64,000 bases of DNA, from assembly GCF_030730925.1 (NCBI RefSeq), contig NZ_JAVAMB010000006.1:225903-289902 (forward strand). The letters are read 5' to 3'. Below, one piece after another: positions 51,786 through 60,621 of this stretch. Position 1 is the first letter of the stretch, and each line of letters opens with the position of its first letter. The position numbers and the translations under genes are program-made. Below the pieces are notes generated by a model, which saw only the letters and a list, made by a program, of their open reading frames with translations, had not been told where the DNA came from and did no database searches. This stretch comes from Flavobacterium sp. DG2-3. GTDB taxonomy: Bacteria > Bacteroidota > Bacteroidia > Flavobacteriales > Flavobacteriaceae.

Positions 51786-52730
51786 CTACATTAACCCTCT
51801 ACCTACTTTTACCATCTTTTTATTGGCAGTAAGTTCCTTCACCAAATTATCTAAAATTCCGTTGATAAAAATACTACTTTTTGGTGTAGAATACTCTTTT
51901 GCAATTTCTAAATATTCGTTAAGAGTTACCTTTACTGGAATCGACGGGAATTTAATAAACTCGCAAATTGCCATTTTCAAGATAATCGTATCAATTTCAG
52001 CAATACGGTCACTGTCCCAGTTTGGCGTTTTGTCTTCATATTCTTTAGCAAAAGCAGTTTCGTTTAAAACTGTTCTTCTAAAAAGATCTTTTGCAAAATC
52101 TTTATCTTCAACATCTTTGTACAATTTTGGCACTCTAAAATCGTCTGGATCTTCTGTTTTGATTGCTTTTAATTGTTTAACAATATGAGTATTTACAACC
52201 GGAATATCATCAACCCAAGTCAATTTATCATCTTCCAAATACTCGTATAATTTTTCATTTGGAACAATAACATTTTCAAACAAATCAATTATAAATTGTC
52301 TGTCTTCTTCAAATGTATTTACATTATTGCTCATGTATTTTTTGTAGATATCGCTTGCTTTAACATCATTTAAAAGCAAAATAATATAATCGTCGTTTAA
52401 AGACCAGTTATTGATTTTACGATTTTCTAAAGCGATACTAAGAGAATTGCTTTCGGCAAGAAGTTGAAAAATTTTGTTCTTTACAAATTTTTCATTTGGG
52501 TTACGTTCTGCTGCAGTAGCAAGGTGTTTTTTACTTGACAGATGTAAAAAAACAGATTCTTTTTTACAAATTTCTATCAATGAAGAAAGCATTATAAGGT
52601 ATAAGTCCTGAATATTATCAATGCTGTAGAAAAGAAATTTCTCTTCTTTTTCCATGTTTTCAGAACCGCTTTGATGCATTGCATAAATGGATTGCATTAC
52701 TTTAACGCGTATGTGTCTTCTATTTACCAC
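51786..52730 (-). CDS. nusB: Transcription antitermination factor NusB, long Bacteroidota form
   Basis: The 314-aa protein has NusB start (NRRHIRVKVMQSIYAMHQSG) and the C-terminal NusB fold near 190-314, including DTIILKMAICEFIKFP and VTLNEYLEIAKEYSTPKSSI. E. coli NusB has about 139 residues; the additional 150 residues in the middle are usual in Bacteroidota. NusB binds boxA RNA with NusE (S10) to promote antitermination on rRNA operons. A -7 box lies about 30 bases upstream of the start. Confidence 0.92.
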   Translation of the reverse strand: MVNRRHIRVKVMQSIYAMHQSGSENMEKEEKFLFYSIDNIQDLYLIMLSSLIEICKKESVFLHLSSKKHLATAAERNPNEKFVKNKIFQLLAESNSLSIALENRKINNWSLNDDYIILLLNDVKASDIYKKYMSNNVNTFEEDRQFIIDLFENVIVPNEKLYEYLEDDKLTWVDDIPVVNTHIVKQLKAIKTEDPDDFRVPKLYKDVEDKDFAKDLFRRTVLNETAFAKEYEDKTPNWDSDRIAEIDTIILKMAICEFIKFPSIPVKVTLNEYLEIAKEYSTPKSSIFINGILDNLVKELTANKKMVKVGRGLM

Positions 52731-52758
52731 CGTGTAAGAACATTTAAAAATTAGTCTG

Positions 52759-52766
52759 CAAAAGTA
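52759..52766 (-). promoter_or_regulatory. TAnnTTTG -7 box of nusB
   Basis: On the minus strand these bases read TACTTTTG, matching the -7 consensus, 28 bases upstream of the ATG at 52730. Confidence 0.5.
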
Positions 52767-52908
52767 TAACTTTTGATGCGTATTTTAAAATTTACACATT
52801 AAAAAAACGTTTATTTTGAGAAAAGTTATGTAAAAAGTGGTCAGTAATCCGTTTTTGAGCGGTCAGTTTTGAGTATTGAACTTAGTCTTACTTAGTTGTA
52901 GAAATAAA

Positions 52909-52946
52909 AAATCTCAGCTTTCAGAAAAACTGAAGACTGAGATTTT
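52909..52946 (-). terminator. Terminator of the amino-acid dehydrogenase gene
   Basis: AAATCTCAG (52909-52917) pairs with CTGAGATTT (52937-52945), and inside it TTCAG pairs with CTGAA. On the minus strand the stem is followed by a T-rich run. It lies 58 bases beyond the gene's stop. Confidence 0.75.
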
Positions 52947-53003
52947 ATATTATTTCAATTAAAATTGAGCATCAAACTGAACACTCAAAAACTGAACACT
53001 TAA

Positions 53004-54110
53004 TTACTTAGCCGCGTTCTCGATTCTTCTCTGATCGATACGGTTTTGAGCAATTGTAAGTGCCGCTTTATGCGTTGTGATATTGTTTTTAGCAGCGAAA
53101 TCAATAATTTCTAAAGTAGTATTGTAGATATTCTCTGTTTTACTCATGATTTCAGCTTTACCGTAGTTAGCCAATTCAGCATAAACATTGATAATTCCAC
53201 CCGCATTGATTAAGAAATCTGGAGCATATAAAATTCCTCTTTCTGTCAATCTCGCTCCGTGAACATTCTCGTCTGCCAACTGATTGTTTGCTGCACCAGC
53301 GATCACTTTAGCTTTAATTTTTTCGATTGTATTATCGTTGATTGTTGCTCCCATCGCACACGGCGCGTAGATGTCAACATCTGCAGTATACAAATCTTCT
53401 CCAGTATAAATTGTTGCGTTGTATTTTGAAGCAACTTGGTATAATTTTTCTTCGTTAATATCAGAAATAGTAACCTGTGCTCCTTCTTTAGTTAAATATT
53501 CAACCAAAGTTTCTCCAACGTGTCCGATTCCTTGTACCAAAACTTTTTTTCCATCTAAAACATCAGTTCCAAACTGACTTTTAGCGGCAGCTTTCATACC
53601 TAAATAAACACCATAAGCTGTAATTGGAGAAGGATTTCCAGAACCACCTCTTTCTTCAGAAATACCCGTAACATAAGGAGTTACATCTCTTACTGTATCC
53701 ATGTCTTTAGTTTCCATTCCGACATCTTCTGCAGTAATATATCTTCCGCTTAATGAGTGAACAAACTCACCAAACTTACGCATTAACTCAGGTGTTTTCT
53801 GCGTTTTAGCATCACCAATAATAACTGCTTTACCTCCACCAATATTCAGTCCAGTAATAGCCGATTTAAAAGTCATACCTCTCGAAAGACGTAAAACATC
53901 ATTTAAAGCCTCCCATTCTGTGTTGTAATTCCACATTCTGGTTCCTCCCAAAGCTGGCCCCATAACCGAATTATGAATACCAATAATTGCTTTTAAACCT
54001 GTATCTTTGTCATTGCAAAATACAATTTGTTCGTGATCGTCAAAAGATAACTGACCAAAAACAGGATCCATTTTTTGAAGTTCCTTTCCAGTTGCGAAAG
54101 TTGCATCCAT
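53004..54110 (-). CDS. Glu/Leu/Phe/Val-type amino-acid dehydrogenase
   Basis: The 368-aa enzyme has ITGLNIGGGKAVIIGD, with catalytic K94, and TRMWNYNTEWEAL in the N-terminal domain. The NAD-binding domain has VLVQGIGHVGETLVEYL and later CAMGATINDNT and AANNQLA. It oxidatively deaminates a branched-chain or aromatic amino acid with NAD+. The leucine dehydrogenase type is the best guess from the length. It is probably monocistronic. Confidence 0.9.
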   Translation of the reverse strand: MDATFATGKELQKMDPVFGQLSFDDHEQIVFCNDKDTGLKAIIGIHNSVMGPALGGTRMWNYNTEWEALNDVLRLSRGMTFKSAITGLNIGGGKAVIIGDAKTQKTPELMRKFGEFVHSLSGRYITAEDVGMETKDMDTVRDVTPYVTGISEERGGSGNPSPITAYGVYLGMKAAAKSQFGTDVLDGKKVLVQGIGHVGETLVEYLTKEGAQVTISDINEEKLYQVASKYNATIYTGEDLYTADVDIYAPCAMGATINDNTIEKIKAKVIAGAANNQLADENVHGARLTERGILYAPDFLINAGGIINVYAELANYGKAEIMSKTENIYNTTLEIIDFAAKNNITTHKAALTIAQNRIDQRRIENAAK

Positions 54111-54159
54111 AGCGCTAGTATAAATTAGTTAAAATTATGAATTCGTCAAAAAGACTTCT

Positions 54160-54167
54160 CAAACATA
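54160..54167 (-). promoter_or_regulatory. TAnnTTTG -7 box of the amino-acid dehydrogenase gene
   Basis: On the minus strand these bases read TATGTTTG, matching the consensus, 49 bases upstream of the ATG at 54110. The leader is therefore about 40 bases. Confidence 0.5.
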
Positions 54168-54313
54168 ATTAAAAAATACACATGTGCTAATTTTTTATCT
54201 TTAAAATAACAATTTTACAATATAATTGTTTTGATTAAATCGCAAATTATTATAAATTTATTTAATAATAATTCTTAAATACAAATCAATTCAATATCAG
54301 ATTTCTTAAAAAA

Positions 54314-56092
54314 ATGAAAGAATTAAGCTATTTAAATAAATATTTCGTCAAATATAAATATAGTTTTTCGCTAGGTATTTTAATCACTATAATCGCACAA
54401 ATATTTTCTCTTTTCACTCCAAAGCTTATCAGTAAGTCTTTAAACGCTATTGAAAATTTTGATAAGCTATCTCCAACCGATCAAAAGTCTGAAGTTGTGA
54501 TTGCCGCGTTTCGTCAGGATCTTATTCATAATGTGTTGCTTATCATCGGAACAACGATTGTTGCTGGGTTTCTAACGTTTTTAATGCGCCAGACTTTAAT
54601 TGTAATGTCACGCCATATTGAGTTTGACTTGAAAAATGAAGTTTTCAGACAATACGAGAATCTTTCTCAAAATTTTTACAAACAAAACAGAACGGGAGAC
54701 TTAATGAATCGTATTAGCGAAGACGTTTCAAAAGTTCGTATGTATGTGGGGCCAGCGGTAATGTATACTATAAATACATTTATTCGTTTTGCGATCGTTA
54801 TATTATATATGTATAATGTATCGCCACTTCTTACTTTATATACCATTCTTCCTTTACCTATATTATCGTACTGTATTTTCAAATTGAGTTCAGAAATCAA
54901 CAAGCGAAGCACCACTTTTCAACAATACCTTTCTAAAGTTTCGAGTTTTACCCAAGAAATCTTTTCGGGAATTCGCGTTATTAAGGCATATTCTTTAGAA
55001 AATCAGCATCAAAACAATATGGTGGATTTGGCAGAAGAAAGCAAACGTAAAAGCTTAAGTCTGGCAAGAGTGCAGTCTTTGTTTGGTCCACTAATGATCG
55101 CGCTTATCGGAATCAGTAATCTGGTTGTCATTTATTTTGGAGGTGTGATGTATATTAACGGAAGTATTCCGAATATCGGAACCATTGCCGAGTTCATATT
55201 ATATGTAAACATGCTGACTTGGCCAGTTGCTTCTTTGGGCTGGGTTTCTTCAATGGTTCAGGAGGCAGAAGCTTCTCAAAAACGTTTGAACGAATTTTTG
55301 AAAATCGAACCAGAAATCAAGAATAACAACGAAAACTCATCAGAAATTGAAGGAAATATTACTTTTTATAATGTTTCTTTTACTTATCAAGATACCAATA
55401 TTGAAGCGTTGAAAAATGTTTCTTTTACAGTAAAAAAAGGAGAAACATTAGCTATTTTGGGAAAAACAGGTTCTGGGAAATCAACCATTCTTTCTTTGAT
55501 TTCGAGATTATATGATGTAACCGATGGTGAAGTTAAAATTGATGAAAACGAAATCAGCTCTTTAAACTTAAATGATCTTCGCAACAATATAGGAATCGTT
55601 CCTCAAGATGCTTTCTTATTCTCGGATACGATTAAGAATAATATCAAATTCGGAAATCAAAATGCAACGGATGAAGAGGTTTTTGAAGCAGCCAAAAATG
55701 CCGTAGTTCATGACAACATTATTGCGTTTAACAAACAGTACGATACCATTTTAGGAGAAAGAGGAATTACACTTTCGGGAGGTCAAAAACAACGTGTTTC
55801 GATTGCAAGAGCCATTATTAAAAATCCTGCCATTTTGCTTTTTGACGATTGTTTGTCAGCAGTTGACACCGAAACCGAAGAAATGATTCTGAATAATTTA
55901 TTTGAAATTTCTAAAGATAAAACGACCATAATTGTAAGTCACCGAGTATCATCTGCCAAGAATGCAGACAAAATTATTATCCTCGAAGATGGTCGTATAA
56001 TTCAACAAGGCTCTCATAATCAATTAATAAATCAAGAAGGTTATTATGCAGCGTTATATTTAAAACAACTTTCGGAAAAAGAATTACTTTAA
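54314..56092 (+). CDS. ABC exporter (fused permease and ATPase)
   Basis: The 592-aa half-transporter has a six-helix permease domain (about 1-310, with EFDLKNEVFRQYENLSQNFY and NRTGDLMNRISEDVSKVR). The ATPase domain has Walker [10 protein letters not shown], signature LSGGQKQRVSIARA and Walker B ILLFDDCLSAVD. It is the MsbA/LmrA type working as a homodimer in the inner membrane; the substrate may be lipid or drug. The ATG is after a 203-base spacer without hairpin. The DUF3276 gene follows 53 bases later. Confidence 0.92.
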   Translation: MKELSYLNKYFVKYKYSFSLGILITIIAQIFSLFTPKLISKSLNAIENFDKLSPTDQKSEVVIAAFRQDLIHNVLLIIGTTIVAGFLTFLMRQTLIVMSRHIEFDLKNEVFRQYENLSQNFYKQNRTGDLMNRISEDVSKVRMYVGPAVMYTINTFIRFAIVILYMYNVSPLLTLYTILPLPILSYCIFKLSSEINKRSTTFQQYLSKVSSFTQEIFSGIRVIKAYSLENQHQNNMVDLAEESKRKSLSLARVQSLFGPLMIALIGISNLVVIYFGGVMYINGSIPNIGTIAEFILYVNMLTWPVASLGWVSSMVQEAEASQKRLNEFLKIEPEIKNNNENSSEIEGNITFYNVSFTYQDTNIEALKNVSFTVKKGETLAILGKTGSGKSTILSLISRLYDVTDGEVKIDENEISSLNLNDLRNNIGIVPQDAFLFSDTIKNNIKFGNQNATDEEVFEAAKNAVVHDNIIAFNKQYDTILGERGITLSGGQKQRVSIARAIIKNPAILLFDDCLSAVDTETEEMILNNLFEISKDKTTIIVSHRVSSAKNADKIIILEDGRIIQQGSHNQLINQEGYYAALYLKQLSEKELL

Positions 56093-56145
56093 TTGTTGCG
56101 TAATAGATAAATTTTTATGATTTTTGAGTACTATTAATTCCAAAA

Positions 56146-56529
56146 ATGATAGAACGTATTATGAGAGAAAATGACATGTTAGAAAAAGAAGAGATTTTTT
56201 CTAAAGTATTACGAGCAGGAAGAAGAACTTATTTCTTTGATGTGAGAGCTACCAAAGCTGATGATTATTACATTACTATTACCGAAAGCAAAAAATTTAC
56301 TGAGGAAGATGGTTCTTTTCACTTCAAAAAACACAAAATCTATTTATACAAAGAAGATTTTAGTGCTTTTGCTGAAATCTTAGAAGAAATGACTTCTTAT
56401 GTTTTAAACCACAAAGGAGAAGAAGTAATTTCTGAAAGACACCAAAAAGATTTTAAAAAAGAATATAGCTCTGAAAAGGCTGAAAGCCAAAGATCTAGTT
56501 TTACAGATATTGATTTTGACGATATTTAA
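56146..56529 (+). CDS. DUF3276 (PUR-alpha-like) nucleic-acid-binding protein
   Basis: The 127-aa protein has the PUR domain pattern EEIFSKVLRAGRRTYFFDVR, DYYITITESKKF and HKIYLYKEDFSAFAEILEEM, and a charged tail. Relatives bind single-stranded DNA or RNA; the role in Bacteroidota is unknown. The start could be ATG 56146 or 56161 (MRENDMLE); the former is given as longest. It may be co-transcribed with the ABC exporter. Confidence 0.87.
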   Translation: MIERIMRENDMLEKEEIFSKVLRAGRRTYFFDVRATKADDYYITITESKKFTEEDGSFHFKKHKIYLYKEDFSAFAEILEEMTSYVLNHKGEEVISERHQKDFKKEYSSEKAESQRSSFTDIDFDDI

Positions 56530-56664
56530 TCAAAATCATCTACATATATAAGAGTCCAATTTGTTCTGCATTTTGGACTTTTTTTATATATTTAAATTTC
56601 TAATTTTAGATTTTAGACTGTAAATTTTAGATTTCTTCAGTAATTTCAATTCAAATATTTCAAA

Positions 56665-57489
56665 ATGAAAAAATTAATTCTTCTTTTAAGTTTCTTCTTC
56701 TTCGCAATTTCTCTTTCTGCACAGCATATAGAATATGAAACGAAAAATAACATTCAATATTATAATGCATCAGCAAATAAAGCAGACAAATACATTAACG
56801 AAAGATGTGTTTTAGATCTTTATTATCCAAAAACTAAAACTGGATTTGCGACAATTGTGTGGTTTCACGGCGGCGGATTGACTGGCGGAAACAAAGAAAT
56901 TCCTGAAGCTTTAAAAAATAAAGGTTTTGCTATTATTGGTGTAAACTATAGACTTTCTCCTAAAGTAAAAGCAGCAAAATGTATTGAAGATGCTGCGGCT
57001 GCAGTTGCATGGGCTTTTAATAACATCACGAATTATGGCGGAGATAAATCTCAGATTTTTGTTTCGGGACATTCTGCTGGAGCTTATTTAAGTTTAATGA
57101 TTGGTTTAGATAAAAAATGGCTTCAAAAAGAAAATATCGATGCTAATTCGATTGCAGGACTTATCCCGTTTAGCAGTCAATGTATTACGCATTTTGAAAT
57201 TAGAAGAGAAAATGGAATTCCTGAGAAACAGCCAACAATTGACGAATTTGCCCCTTTATATCACGTTCGTGCCGATGTTCCGCCAATATTGTTAATTACA
57301 GGAGACCGCGAACTGGAAATGCTTGGACGCTACGAAGAAAATGCATACATGGCCAGAATGATGAAACTGGTTGGACATACGCAAACTAAATTATATGAAT
57401 TAGACGGCTACGGCCACGGAATGACAGAACCTGGTTTTCCGCTTTTGGTTAACGAAGTCAACCGAGTTTTAAAAGAACGTAAAAAATAA
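56665..57489 (+). CDS. Exported alpha/beta hydrolase (esterase/lipase type)
   Basis: The 274-aa protein has a signal peptide (MKKLILLLSFFFFAISLSAQ). The hormone-sensitive-lipase-like oxyanion motif is VWFHGGGLTGG (65-75), the nucleophile motif SGHSAGA has S137, and the acid (ITGDREL) and the histidine (LDGYGHGMTEPG) follow. It probably acts on small esters in the periplasm or outside. It is followed 22 bases later by a second alpha/beta hydrolase gene. Confidence 0.88.
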   Translation: MKKLILLLSFFFFAISLSAQHIEYETKNNIQYYNASANKADKYINERCVLDLYYPKTKTGFATIVWFHGGGLTGGNKEIPEALKNKGFAIIGVNYRLSPKVKAAKCIEDAAAAVAWAFNNITNYGGDKSQIFVSGHSAGAYLSLMIGLDKKWLQKENIDANSIAGLIPFSSQCITHFEIRRENGIPEKQPTIDEFAPLYHVRADVPPILLITGDRELEMLGRYEENAYMARMMKLVGHTQTKLYELDGYGHGMTEPGFPLLVNEVNRVLKERKK

Positions 57490-57511
57490 TCACTAAATAA
57501 AATCCACGGCA

Positions 57512-58057
57512 ATGGAGACACAACTATTAATTATACCAGGACTTGGAGATTCTGGAGAAAAACACTGGCAAACTTTTTGGCATCGAAAATTCGAAAATTC
57601 AATTCGAGTTGTACAAGATAATTGGGACGAACCGATTCTCGAAGAGTGGTTTGAAAGATTAAATGAATATATTTTAAAACTAAACAAACCAACTATCTTA
57701 GTAGCGCACAGCTTAGCCGTTTCATTGGTTTTGCATTGGGCAGAAAAATATAATAATCCAAACATTATTGGCGCATTTTTAGTTGCTCCAGCAGATGTGG
57801 ATTCACCAGAACATACACCTGAATGTACAAGAAATTTTTCGCCAATGCCGCTGTACAAATTACCTTTTCCATCGGTTGTGGTAGCAAGCGAAAACGATCC
57901 TTATTCTTTATTCGAAAGAAAAAAATACTTCGCAGAAAAATGGGGAAGTGATTTTGTAAACGTTGGAAAACAAGGTCACATTAACTCCGATTCTGATTTA
58001 AAATATTGGGAAGAAGGACAGGAGATTTTACGTGAGTTTCTTTCTAAAATAAATTAA
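57512..58057 (+). CDS. RBBP9/YdeN-type alpha/beta hydrolase
   Basis: The 181-aa protein has the RBBP9/YdeN start LLIIPGLGDSGEKHWQTFWH, the nucleophile elbow VAHSLAVSL, and the final KQGHINSDSDLKYW with the catalytic His. Members are small serine hydrolases with unknown natural substrates. The protein is cytoplasmic, without signal peptide. It is co-oriented with the preceding hydrolase and likely co-transcribed. A repeat-rich spacer separates it from the convergent csaA. Confidence 0.88.
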   Translation: METQLLIIPGLGDSGEKHWQTFWHRKFENSIRVVQDNWDEPILEEWFERLNEYILKLNKPTILVAHSLAVSLVLHWAEKYNNPNIIGAFLVAPADVDSPEHTPECTRNFSPMPLYKLPFPSVVVASENDPYSLFERKKYFAEKWGSDFVNVGKQGHINSDSDLKYWEEGQEILREFLSKIN

Positions 58058-58214
58058 GAGTATTCAGTGGTCAGTTTTTTAGTACTCAGTTGTCAGGCTG
58101 AGCGGAGTCGAAGCCCATTCCAATAGGGACGCCCTTCGACTTCGCTCAGGGTGACAATTCAATTAAAATATTAATGATCCAAGAACTGAACACTAAAAAT
58201 CTGAACACTGAAAA
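58058..58214. repeat. CTGAGCGGAGTCGAAG hairpin in the spacer before csaA
   Basis: The word CTGAGCGGAGTCGAAG at about 58097-58112 is inverted as CTTCGACTTCGCTCAG at about 58135-58150, giving a hairpin in the convergent spacer. CTGAACACT words flank it on both sides. It might terminate both units. Confidence 0.65.
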
Positions 58215-58550
58215 CTACCCAATCCTCAGTCCATTTTCTATTTTAAAATCGGGAGCCAATAAAATCACATCTCCCTCCTCGCCTACAGCACCAAGAACCA
58301 AGCATTCGCTCATAAATTTTCCGATTTGTTTTTTCGGGAAATTGACAACAGCCACAATCTGACGATTTACTAAATCTTCCTTTTGATATCTTTTGGTTAT
58401 TTGTGCCGAAGATTTTCTGATGCCTATTTCAGAACCAAAATCAATTGTCAGCTGAAAGGCTGGCTTTCTGGCTTCGGGAAAATCATTTACTTCTATAATG
58501 GTTCCGACACGCATGTCGGTTCGTTCAAATTCATTCCAAGTCAAATCCAT
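58215..58550 (-). CDS. csaA: tRNA-binding protein CsaA
   Basis: The 111-aa protein is a single OB-fold tRNA-binding domain: FERTDMRVGTIIEVNDFPEA, FGSEIGIRKSSAQITKRYQ, VAVVNFPKKQIGKFMSECLV and LGAVGEEGDVILLAPD. CsaA is a homodimeric chaperone-like protein that binds tRNA or unfolded proteins, originally named as a secretion factor. Methionyl-tRNA synthetase and other fused members are excluded by length. Confidence 0.93.
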   Translation of the reverse strand: MDLTWNEFERTDMRVGTIIEVNDFPEARKPAFQLTIDFGSEIGIRKSSAQITKRYQKEDLVNRQIVAVVNFPKKQIGKFMSECLVLGAVGEEGDVILLAPDFKIENGLRIG

Positions 58551-58676
58551 ATTTATGCTTTTATTACAAACCTATAAATTTTGTAATTAATGCGCCTAAT
58601 TCTATAACCCATTTCTTTTACTAACGGGCTAATTTTACTATAGAAACTAGTAGCTTAAACGTAAAAAACATATAAC

Positions 58677-59570
58677 ATGGAACATACTGAACCAAATGCA
58701 TGCATGTCAATCAAAGATTTTGAATCTAATTTAAAACAGGTTCATACCGATAAATACATAGAAGTCGCACAAAATGTAAGGCTTTATGTTAAAGATTACG
58801 GTCAAGGAAAACCGGTAATTTTGATTCACGGCTGGCCTCTTTCTAATGAAATGTGGGAATATCAGATTGATCATTTAGTACAAAACAATTTCCGCGTAAT
58901 TGCCTACGACCGCCGCGGATTTGGAAAATCATCTCAGCCTTGGGACGGTTACGATTATGACACTTTAACAGATGATCTTCAGGAAATTATAGAACAATTG
59001 GAATTAACAGACGTAACACTTGTCGGATTCTCAATGGGTGGCGGAGAAGTTGTTCGCTATTTTAGCCGTCATGGCGGAAAAAACGTTTCTAAAATTGCTT
59101 TGATTTCTTCTATTATTCCATTCCTTTTAAAAACTCACGACAATCCTGATGGGCATCCAAAAGAGAAAAGCGACAATACAGCGGCAGCTCTTAAAGAAGA
59201 CCGAATCGGATTTATAGATAATTTTGGAAAAACATTTTTCGGCGTTAATATTATAAATAAACCTTTAAGCACACCTTTGTTGGAGTACTATAGGGCTTTA
59301 TGTTCAGTGGCTTCTCCGCGTGCTACTTTAAAATGTGCAGAATCATTTTCTTATACTGATTTTAGAGACGAATTGGATTTTATAAAAGTTCCTGTTCTGA
59401 TCATTCACGGAGACGACGATAAAATTGTCCCTATTGATCTTACTTCTAGAAAAGCGGCAAAATCTATCGCAAACAATACTTATATTGAATATGAAGGAGC
59501 GCCACATGGCTTATTTTATACTGACAGAGAAAAACTGAATGAGGATTTACTGCAATTCTTAAATTCATAA
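58677..59570 (+). CDS. Alpha/beta hydrolase, haloperoxidase/arylesterase type
   Basis: The 297-aa protein has VILIHGWPLSNEMWEYQ, YDRRGFGKSSQPWDGY, the nucleophile motif GFSMGGGEV, VLIIHGDDDKIVP and GAPHGLF. This follows cofactor-free haloperoxidase/arylesterases closely. It may hydrolyse esters or act as perhydrolase in the cytoplasm. It is single, followed by a long-stem terminator. Confidence 0.88.
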   Translation: MEHTEPNACMSIKDFESNLKQVHTDKYIEVAQNVRLYVKDYGQGKPVILIHGWPLSNEMWEYQIDHLVQNNFRVIAYDRRGFGKSSQPWDGYDYDTLTDDLQEIIEQLELTDVTLVGFSMGGGEVVRYFSRHGGKNVSKIALISSIIPFLLKTHDNPDGHPKEKSDNTAAALKEDRIGFIDNFGKTFFGVNIINKPLSTPLLEYYRALCSVASPRATLKCAESFSYTDFRDELDFIKVPVLIIHGDDDKIVPIDLTSRKAAKSIANNTYIEYEGAPHGLFYTDREKLNEDLLQFLNS

Positions 59571-59583
59571 AAAATATAAAAAG

Positions 59584-59632
59584 TATCCAAAGAAGCAAGC
59601 TGATACAGCTAACTGCTTTCTTTGGATATTTT
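59584..59632 (+). terminator. Terminator of the haloperoxidase-like gene
   Basis: TATCCAAAGAAGCA (59584-59597) pairs with TGCTTTCTTTGGATA (59614-59628), with one bulged base, and is followed by T residues. It contains the ATG of an upstream in-frame start for the next gene (59622), which is therefore rejected. Confidence 0.85.
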
Positions 59633-59696
59633 TATTCTTGTGCTCTTTTATTTACAGATTTTTAAAGCTATTTTTGAAAATCAAATTTCAAATAAA

Positions 59697-60251
59697 ATGG
59701 CACGAACAGAATCTACAATGCTTCCATTAGGAACAATTGCTCCTGAATTTTATCTAAAAGATACCAATTCAAACCATACTTTTTCTTTTGAAGATTTAAA
59801 AGGTTCTAAAGGCACTTTGGCGATGTTTATCTGCAATCATTGTCCGTTTGTGCACCATGTAATTACAGAAATTGTAATGATTGCCAATGATTACCGCGTG
59901 CAGGGACTTGGTGTAATTGCGATTTCGAGTAATGACGCTGGAAAATATCCGCAAGATGGTCCAGAATTGATGACCGATTTTGCTATGGAAAACAAAATTG
60001 ATTTTCCTTATTTATATGATGAAAGCCAAGAAACGGCTAAAGCTTATCAGGCAGCTTGTACGCCAGATTTCTATTTATTTGACAGTCAAGACAAATTGTT
60101 TTACCGTGGCCAGCTAGACGATTCAAGACCTGGTAACGGGATTCCGCTTAGCGGAAGCGATCTTAGGGGCGCAATTGATGCGTTAATTTACAACAGAAGT
60201 TTAAAAGAACCGCAGAAACCAAGCTTAGGCTGCGGCATAAAATGGAAGTAA
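59697..60251 (+). CDS. Thioredoxin-fold peroxiredoxin-like protein
   Basis: The 184-aa protein has the AhpC/TSA-type fold: LGTIAPEFYLKDTNSNHTFS, a CxxC in MFICNHCPFVHH, DYRVQGLGVIAISSND and CTPDFYLFD. It is a widespread redoxin of unknown substrate. No signal peptide is seen when the ATG at 59697 (MARTESTM) is used; the 25 residues upstream of it are encoded by the terminator. Confidence 0.88.
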   Translation: MARTESTMLPLGTIAPEFYLKDTNSNHTFSFEDLKGSKGTLAMFICNHCPFVHHVITEIVMIANDYRVQGLGVIAISSNDAGKYPQDGPELMTDFAMENKIDFPYLYDESQETAKAYQAACTPDFYLFDSQDKLFYRGQLDDSRPGNGIPLSGSDLRGAIDALIYNRSLKEPQKPSLGCGIKWK

Positions 60252-60277
60252 TTACGCATTAATTTAAAAAGATTTCG

Positions 60278-60285
60278 TACTTTTG
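60278..60285 (+). promoter_or_regulatory. TAnnTTTG -7 box in the spacer upstream of the GreA/GreB-like gene
   Basis: TACTTTTG matches the -7 consensus. It is 21 bases before the ATG of a 33-codon ORF and 336 bases before the next annotated gene, so it may start a leader or small RNA. Confidence 0.5.
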
Positions 60286-60304
60286 TAAATCAGTTTAGTC
60301 ATCT

Positions 60305-60454
60305 TTATGAGAAATACAATACCATCTACAGCCTCTATAAAGCCGTTTTGCATAGCAGAACCGCTTGCTGCTGTAATTATTTCGCATAATAAGGCCTTTA
60401 TTTTTTAGGCCTCCGTCTACTTCACTTTTTTCTTCTTTTTGACGGAGGATTTTT
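60305..60454 (+). ncRNA. Possible structured leader/attenuator RNA
   Basis: Stem A pairs 60305-60316 (TTATGAGAAATA) with 60378-60389 (one mismatch). Stem B pairs TACAGC (60327-60332) with GCTGTA (60370-60375). Stem C pairs 60342-60351 (GCCGTTTTGC) with 60355-60364. Downstream, CCTCCGTC (60410-60417) pairs with GACGGAGG (60441-60448) and is followed by T residues. The AGGCCT at 60392-60397 can instead pair with 60407-60412, which overlaps that stem. This resembles an attenuator, but the regulated gene is unclear. Confidence 0.4.
60307..60408 (+). CDS. Possible 33-codon leader peptide or small ORF
   Basis: ATG 60307 opens a frame of 33 codons (start MRNTIPSTAS, end HNKAFIF) closed by TAG at 60406-60408. 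It lies 21 bases after a consensus -7 box and its RNA is highly foldable. The codons give no strong amino-acid bias (six Ile, five Ala). It may be a leader peptide, an sRNA ORF by chance, or non-coding. The whole 370-base spacer 60252-60621 contains no larger gene. Confidence 0.35.
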   Translation: MRNTIPSTASIKPFCIAEPLAAVIISHNKAFIF

Positions 60455-60621
60455 ACCAGATTTTAAATACTTAAAATTATTTGACAAAATCAAATTGGTC
60501 AGATATTTTTTGTTTTTTCTCATTTTATAAATTTCAAAAACAAACATTTAAAAAGTTTACACAACAAACTTTTCTAAAAAATCACTCACATAATTAGTAC
60601 AACAATAAAATTCAGATAGAT

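Noticed and set aside
59622..59696. N-terminal extension of the thioredoxin-fold protein starting at 59622
   Set aside because: The extension is encoded by the preceding gene's terminator hairpin and is unlike the family.
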